This document shows positions 60,009 to 64,000 of a DNA stretch of 64,000 nucleotides, one piece after another. The stretch is from Xanthomonas sp. DAR 35659 (lineage in GTDB: Bacteria; Pseudomonadota; Gammaproteobacteria; Xanthomonadales; Xanthomonadaceae): the NCBI RefSeq assembly GCF_041242975.1, contig NZ_CP162488.1:4640001-4704000 (forward strand), in the 5' to 3' direction. The stretch's first letter is position 1; every line of letters begins with the position of its first letter. Under the pieces are notes generated by a model. It saw only the letters and a program-made list of their open reading frames with translations, searched no databases and had not been told where the DNA came from. Made by a program: the position numbers and the translations under genes.

Positions 60009-60923
60009 TCATCGCGGCGGCGACTCCGCCGCCGCGTTCGCCGCGCGCAGATGGTCGATGAACACGCGCAGTTTCGGCGCCAGGTGTTCGCGCGCCGGGT
60101 AGTACAGGTAGAAGCCCGCGAAGGGCTGCTGCCAGTCGTCGAGCACGCGCAGCAAGCGGCCGGCGGCGACGTCGGCGGCGACCACCGATTCGAAGCCCTG
60201 CGCCAGGCCCAGCCCTGCCAGCGCCGCGGCATGGGTCAGCCCGCTGTCGTTGAACACCAGGGTGCCGGTCACCTCCACTTCGAAATCGCGGCCATCGCGG
60301 GTGAATTCCCAGGCCATGCGCCGGCCATTGCTCATGCGATGCACGATGCAGTCGTGCTCGACCAGGTCGGCCGGCGTCTGCGGCGGCGGATGGCGCCGGA
60401 AATAGTCCGGTGCCGCGCAGATCACCTGGCGCTGCATCGGCCCCAGCGGCACCGCGATCATGTCGCGCGCCAGGCATTCGCCCAGGCGGATGCCGGCATC
60501 GAAGCCCTCGGCCACCACGTCCACCAGCGCCGGATCCACGCACAGTTCCACTTCGATCTGCGGATAGCGCGCCAGGAACGACGGCAGCCATGGCATCACC
60601 AGTTGATCCGCGGCGACCCGCGGCAGGGTGATGCGCAGATGCCCGGCCGGACGGTCGCGCACCGCGTCCAGGTCCAGGAACGCCGCCTCGATCTGCGCCA
60701 GCCCGGGTGTCACCCGTTCCAGGAAGCGTGCGCCGTGTTCGCTCAGCGCCACCCGGCGCGTGGTCCGGTGCAGCAGGCGCACGCCCAGTTGCGCTTCCAG
60801 CGCGCGCACCGTCTGCGACAGGGCCGAGGCCGAGACGCCGAGTTCGTCGGCGGCGCGGGTGAAGCTGGCGTGGTGGGCGACCCGGGCGAAGGCGACCACG
60901 GCAGGCAGGGGGTTGGCGACCAT
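60009..60923 (-). CDS. LysR family transcriptional regulator
   Basis: The 304-residue regulator has the LysR DNA-binding head (FARVAHHASFTRAADELGVS; LSQTVRALEAQLGVRLLHRT) and effector domain. ATG 60923 begins MVANPLPAVVAF; an upstream ATG in frame would add MKLSFT. It is divergent from an aldo/keto reductase gene by 109 bases, the classic layout for a LysR and its target. Effector is unknown; electrophiles or aldehydes are plausible. Confidence 0.9.
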   Translation of the reverse strand: MVANPLPAVVAFARVAHHASFTRAADELGVSASALSQTVRALEAQLGVRLLHRTTRRVALSEHGARFLERVTPGLAQIEAAFLDLDAVRDRPAGHLRITLPRVAADQLVMPWLPSFLARYPQIEVELCVDPALVDVVAEGFDAGIRLGECLARDMIAVPLGPMQRQVICAAPDYFRRHPPPQTPADLVEHDCIVHRMSNGRRMAWEFTRDGRDFEVEVTGTLVFNDSGLTHAAALAGLGLAQGFESVVAADVAAGRLLRVLDDWQQPFAGFYLYYPAREHLAPKLRVFIDHLRAANAAAESPPR

Positions 60924-61032
60924 TGTGAAGCTCAACTTCAAGGAAGATGCGGACTATGCCAGTTTATCCGCCTGATCGGGCGGCGCATCCTGCCCGTCCC
61001 GCGGTTCCATCCGCTTGCCAGGAAGTCCCCTC

Positions 61033-62115
61033 ATGTCGCTCGATCACTACCGCCTGCTCGGCCGCTCCGGCCTGCGTGTCAGCCCCATCTCGCTGGGCAC
61101 GATGACCTTCGGCAACGACTGGGGCTGGGGCGCCGACGACGCCGAAGCCGGCCGCCTGTTCGCGCGCTACGTCGACCACGGCGGCAACTTCATCGACACC
61201 GCCAACACCTACACCAACGGCAGCTCCGAGACCCTGCTCGGCAAGTTCGCCGAGGGCCGCCGCGACCGCCTGGTGATCGCCAGCAAGTACACTCTCAACC
61301 CCTTCCCCGGCGATCCCAACGGCGGCGGCAACCACCGCAAGAACCTGCTGCAGTCGGTGGAGTCCAGCCTGAAGCGGCTGCGCACCGACTACCTGGACCT
61401 GCTGTACCTGCACATCTGGGACGACACCACGCCGGTGGAGGAAGTGATGCGCGGCTTCGACGACCTGGTCCGCGCCGGCAAGATCGTCTATGCCGGCATC
61501 TCCGACACGCCGGCCTGGCAGGTGGCGCGGATGCAGACCCTGGCCGACCTGCGCGGCTGGTCGCCGCTGGTGGCCTTGCAGATCGAATACAGCCTGGCGC
61601 AACGCACGGTCGAGGCCGAACTGGTGCCGATGGCCGAGGCGCTCGGGCTCGCGGTGCTGGCCTGGTCGCCGCTGACCATGGGCATCCTGACCGGCAAGTA
61701 CAGCCGCCAGGACCTGGCCGCGGTGCAGCGCCGCGCCGCGGACGGCCAGGCCAGTGCCGAACGCGGCGATGCGGCGTATGCGCACGAAATGCTGACCGAG
61801 CGCGCGCTGGACATCGCCGAGGTGGTCAAGCAGGTCGCTACGGAGCTCGGCCGTTCGCCGGCACAGGTGGCGCTGGCCTGGCTGCTGCAGCGGCCGGGCG
61901 CCGGCGCGATTCCGATCGTCGGCGCGCGCACCCTGGCGCAGTTGGACGACAACCTGGGCGCGCTGGAGCTGCAACTGGACGCGCAGCAGTTGCAGCGGCT
62001 GGACGCGGTCAGCGCGGTGGCGCATCCGTTCCCGCACGCGTTCGTGCGCCTGCCGATGCCGCGGCAACTGGTCTCCGGCGGCACGCGCCTGCGCTCGCGC
62101 ACGCCGGCGCCGTGA
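61033..62115 (+). CDS. Aldo/keto reductase
   Basis: The 360-residue enzyme has the AKR barrel: FIDTANTYTNGSSETLLGKF holds the catalytic Asp and Tyr, VIASKYTL the Lys, and YLDLLYLHIWD the His. The NADPH site follows (IPIVGARTLAQLDDNLGALE). It reduces aldehydes or ketones. The C-terminal extension RLRSRTPAP is a little longer than usual. It is divergent from a LysR regulator and followed by another aldo/keto reductase of a different subgroup. Confidence 0.93.
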   Translation: MSLDHYRLLGRSGLRVSPISLGTMTFGNDWGWGADDAEAGRLFARYVDHGGNFIDTANTYTNGSSETLLGKFAEGRRDRLVIASKYTLNPFPGDPNGGGNHRKNLLQSVESSLKRLRTDYLDLLYLHIWDDTTPVEEVMRGFDDLVRAGKIVYAGISDTPAWQVARMQTLADLRGWSPLVALQIEYSLAQRTVEAELVPMAEALGLAVLAWSPLTMGILTGKYSRQDLAAVQRRAADGQASAERGDAAYAHEMLTERALDIAEVVKQVATELGRSPAQVALAWLLQRPGAGAIPIVGARTLAQLDDNLGALELQLDAQQLQRLDAVSAVAHPFPHAFVRLPMPRQLVSGGTRLRSRTPAP

Positions 62116-62355
62116 ACCGCGCCGCCGAGGCGTGACCGAACGCTTCGCTGACCTTGCGCAAACACCGGCCATGGCAGGGTCGGGGCCTGCGCGGATCGCG
62201 GCGCGGCGACGCGTTTGCAGGATCGGACAAGGATCCTGCGCGATCGCGATAACGCCTCGCCGCGCCACGCTCGCATCCTCCGTTCCCCGCGACCACAACG
62301 TCCCCGCGCCTCGTTTCTTCCCCGTCGCTTCCCGCTTTCCAACAGGAGTTCCCCG

Positions 62356-63351
<996 letters not shown>

Positions 63352-63436
63352 CCCGCTGCGTCGGTCCGGCCGCGCCGCGCCCGCGGCCGGCCGGCACGCG
63401 GCGCGGGCCGATTTGCCCGCGCCGCGCCGGCATCGC

Positions 63437-64000
63437 ATGATGCCGGACGTGATCTCGTTCATCGTTCCCGCCCACGACGAAGCCGCCCTGATCGGCGATA
63501 CCCTGGCGTCGTTGCACATCGCCGCGCAGGCGTTGCACCTGGAGTGCGAGACCATCGTCGTGGCCGACGCCTGCGGCGACGCCACCGCGCAGATCGCGCG
63601 CCGCCACGGCGCGCAGGTGCTGGAACTGCAACTGCGCCATATCGCCGCCACGCGCAATGCCGGCGCCGCCGCCAGCCGCGGCCGCTACCTGCTGTTCGTC
63701 GATGCCGACACCCGCGTCAACACGCCGCTGCTGGCGGCGGCGCTGCGCGCGCTGCACACCGGCGCGGTCGGCGGCGGCGCCCAGGTGCAGTTGCTCGGCG
63801 AGGTCGCCTGGCACGAACGCGCGGCGCAGACCCTGTTCGGCTGGCTGTTCCGCCGCACCGGCATCGCCCCGGGCTGCTTCCTGTTCTGCACCCGCGCCGC
63901 ATTCGATGCGGTCGGCGGTTTCGACGAACGCTACTACGCCGGCGAGGACGTGGCGCTGAGCCGCGCGCTGGCCCGGCGCGGGCGTTTCGTGATCCTGCGC
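63437..64000 (+). CDS. Glycosyltransferase family 2, N-terminal part
   Basis: The gene runs out of the window; 188 codons are visible and the frame is open at the last base. The GT-A start FIVPAHDEAALIGDTLASLH, the RHIAATRNAGAAASRGRYLL substrate segment (shown in part), FVDADTRV with its DxD-like motif, and GGFDERYYAGEDVALSRAL are all typical of GT2 enzymes. The ATG at 63437 is followed by a second ATG. It probably acts on a surface polysaccharide or glycolipid; the acceptor is unknown. Confidence 0.88.
   Translation, partial: MMPDVISFIVPAHDEAALIGDTLASLHIAAQALHLECETIVVADACGDATAQIARRHGAQVLELQLRHIAATRNAGAAASRGRYLLFVDADTRVNTPLLAAALRALHTGAVGGGAQVQLLGEVAWHERAAQTLFGWLFRRTGIAPGCFLFCTRAAFDAVGGFDERYYAGEDVALSRALARRGRFVILR

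Overview
The window looks like chromosomal DNA from Xanthomonas or a close Xanthomonadaceae relative. Four things point there: high GC throughout; an Lpd with an N-terminal lipoyl domain beside a two-lipoyl AceF; Xanthomonas-type small proteins (DUF3247, DUF3297, DUF3016, DUF1415); and many copies of the xanthomonad REP arm GAGCGGCTTCAGCCGC. The genus is inferred from family resemblance, not from a search. No rRNA, tRNA, CRISPR array, insertion sequence, prophage or plasmid gene was seen.

Layout. 1-4.5 kb: the end of an FtsX/MacB-type permease gene, a second such permease, and a sigma-54 activator/NtrY-like kinase pair. 4.7-8.4 kb: a secreted beta-helix protein, GlmU, a GtrA-family protein and a periplasmic chorismate mutase. 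8.8-16.3 kb: the complete F1Fo ATP synthase operon (atpI-B-E-F-H-A-G-D-C, minus strand) with a good promoter upstream. Its last four spacers all carry the same GGGAAT-type repeat. 16.5-24.1 kb: a strong terminator of an unidentified transcript, an outer-membrane protein, lpd and aceF, a TspO-like membrane protein, a family-6 DNA glycosylase and OmpW. 24.1-28.4 kb: a membrane protein, the methionine importer MetNIQ and a DMT-family exporter.

28.5-34.3 kb: YajQ, a DUF1415 protein, two RNA-modification enzymes, a PQQ-type sugar dehydrogenase and DUF3247. 34.3-38 kb: a hybrid sensor kinase with two small upstream genes and a DUF3016 protein. 38.4-41.4 kb: alr and dadA divergent from an Lrp-type regulator, a D/L-alanine module. 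41.4-49.6 kb: a tandem repeat array, a host-attachment-like protein, MsrB, the MotAB stator and several small proteins, one pair flanking a large operator-like palindrome. 49.8-53.4 kb: an ABC-2 exporter and a CPA1 antiporter.

53.7-57.2 kb: a methyltransferase, then a two-gene DNA-repair-type unit (radical SAM protein plus DUF4130-UdgX fusion). 57.3-64 kb: a DODA-type dioxygenase, two LysR regulators, a flavodoxin-like protein, two aldo/keto reductases and a truncated glycosyltransferase, plausibly a quinone/aldehyde detoxification neighbourhood.

Most of the window is ordinary core genome. The less ordinary signals are the repeat families (atp spacers, the alternating 141/142-bp array, clustered REP half-sites), the inverted repeat near 47.4 kb, the duplicated motB 3' end, the candidate small RNA near 16.4 kb, and the UdgX/radical SAM pair.
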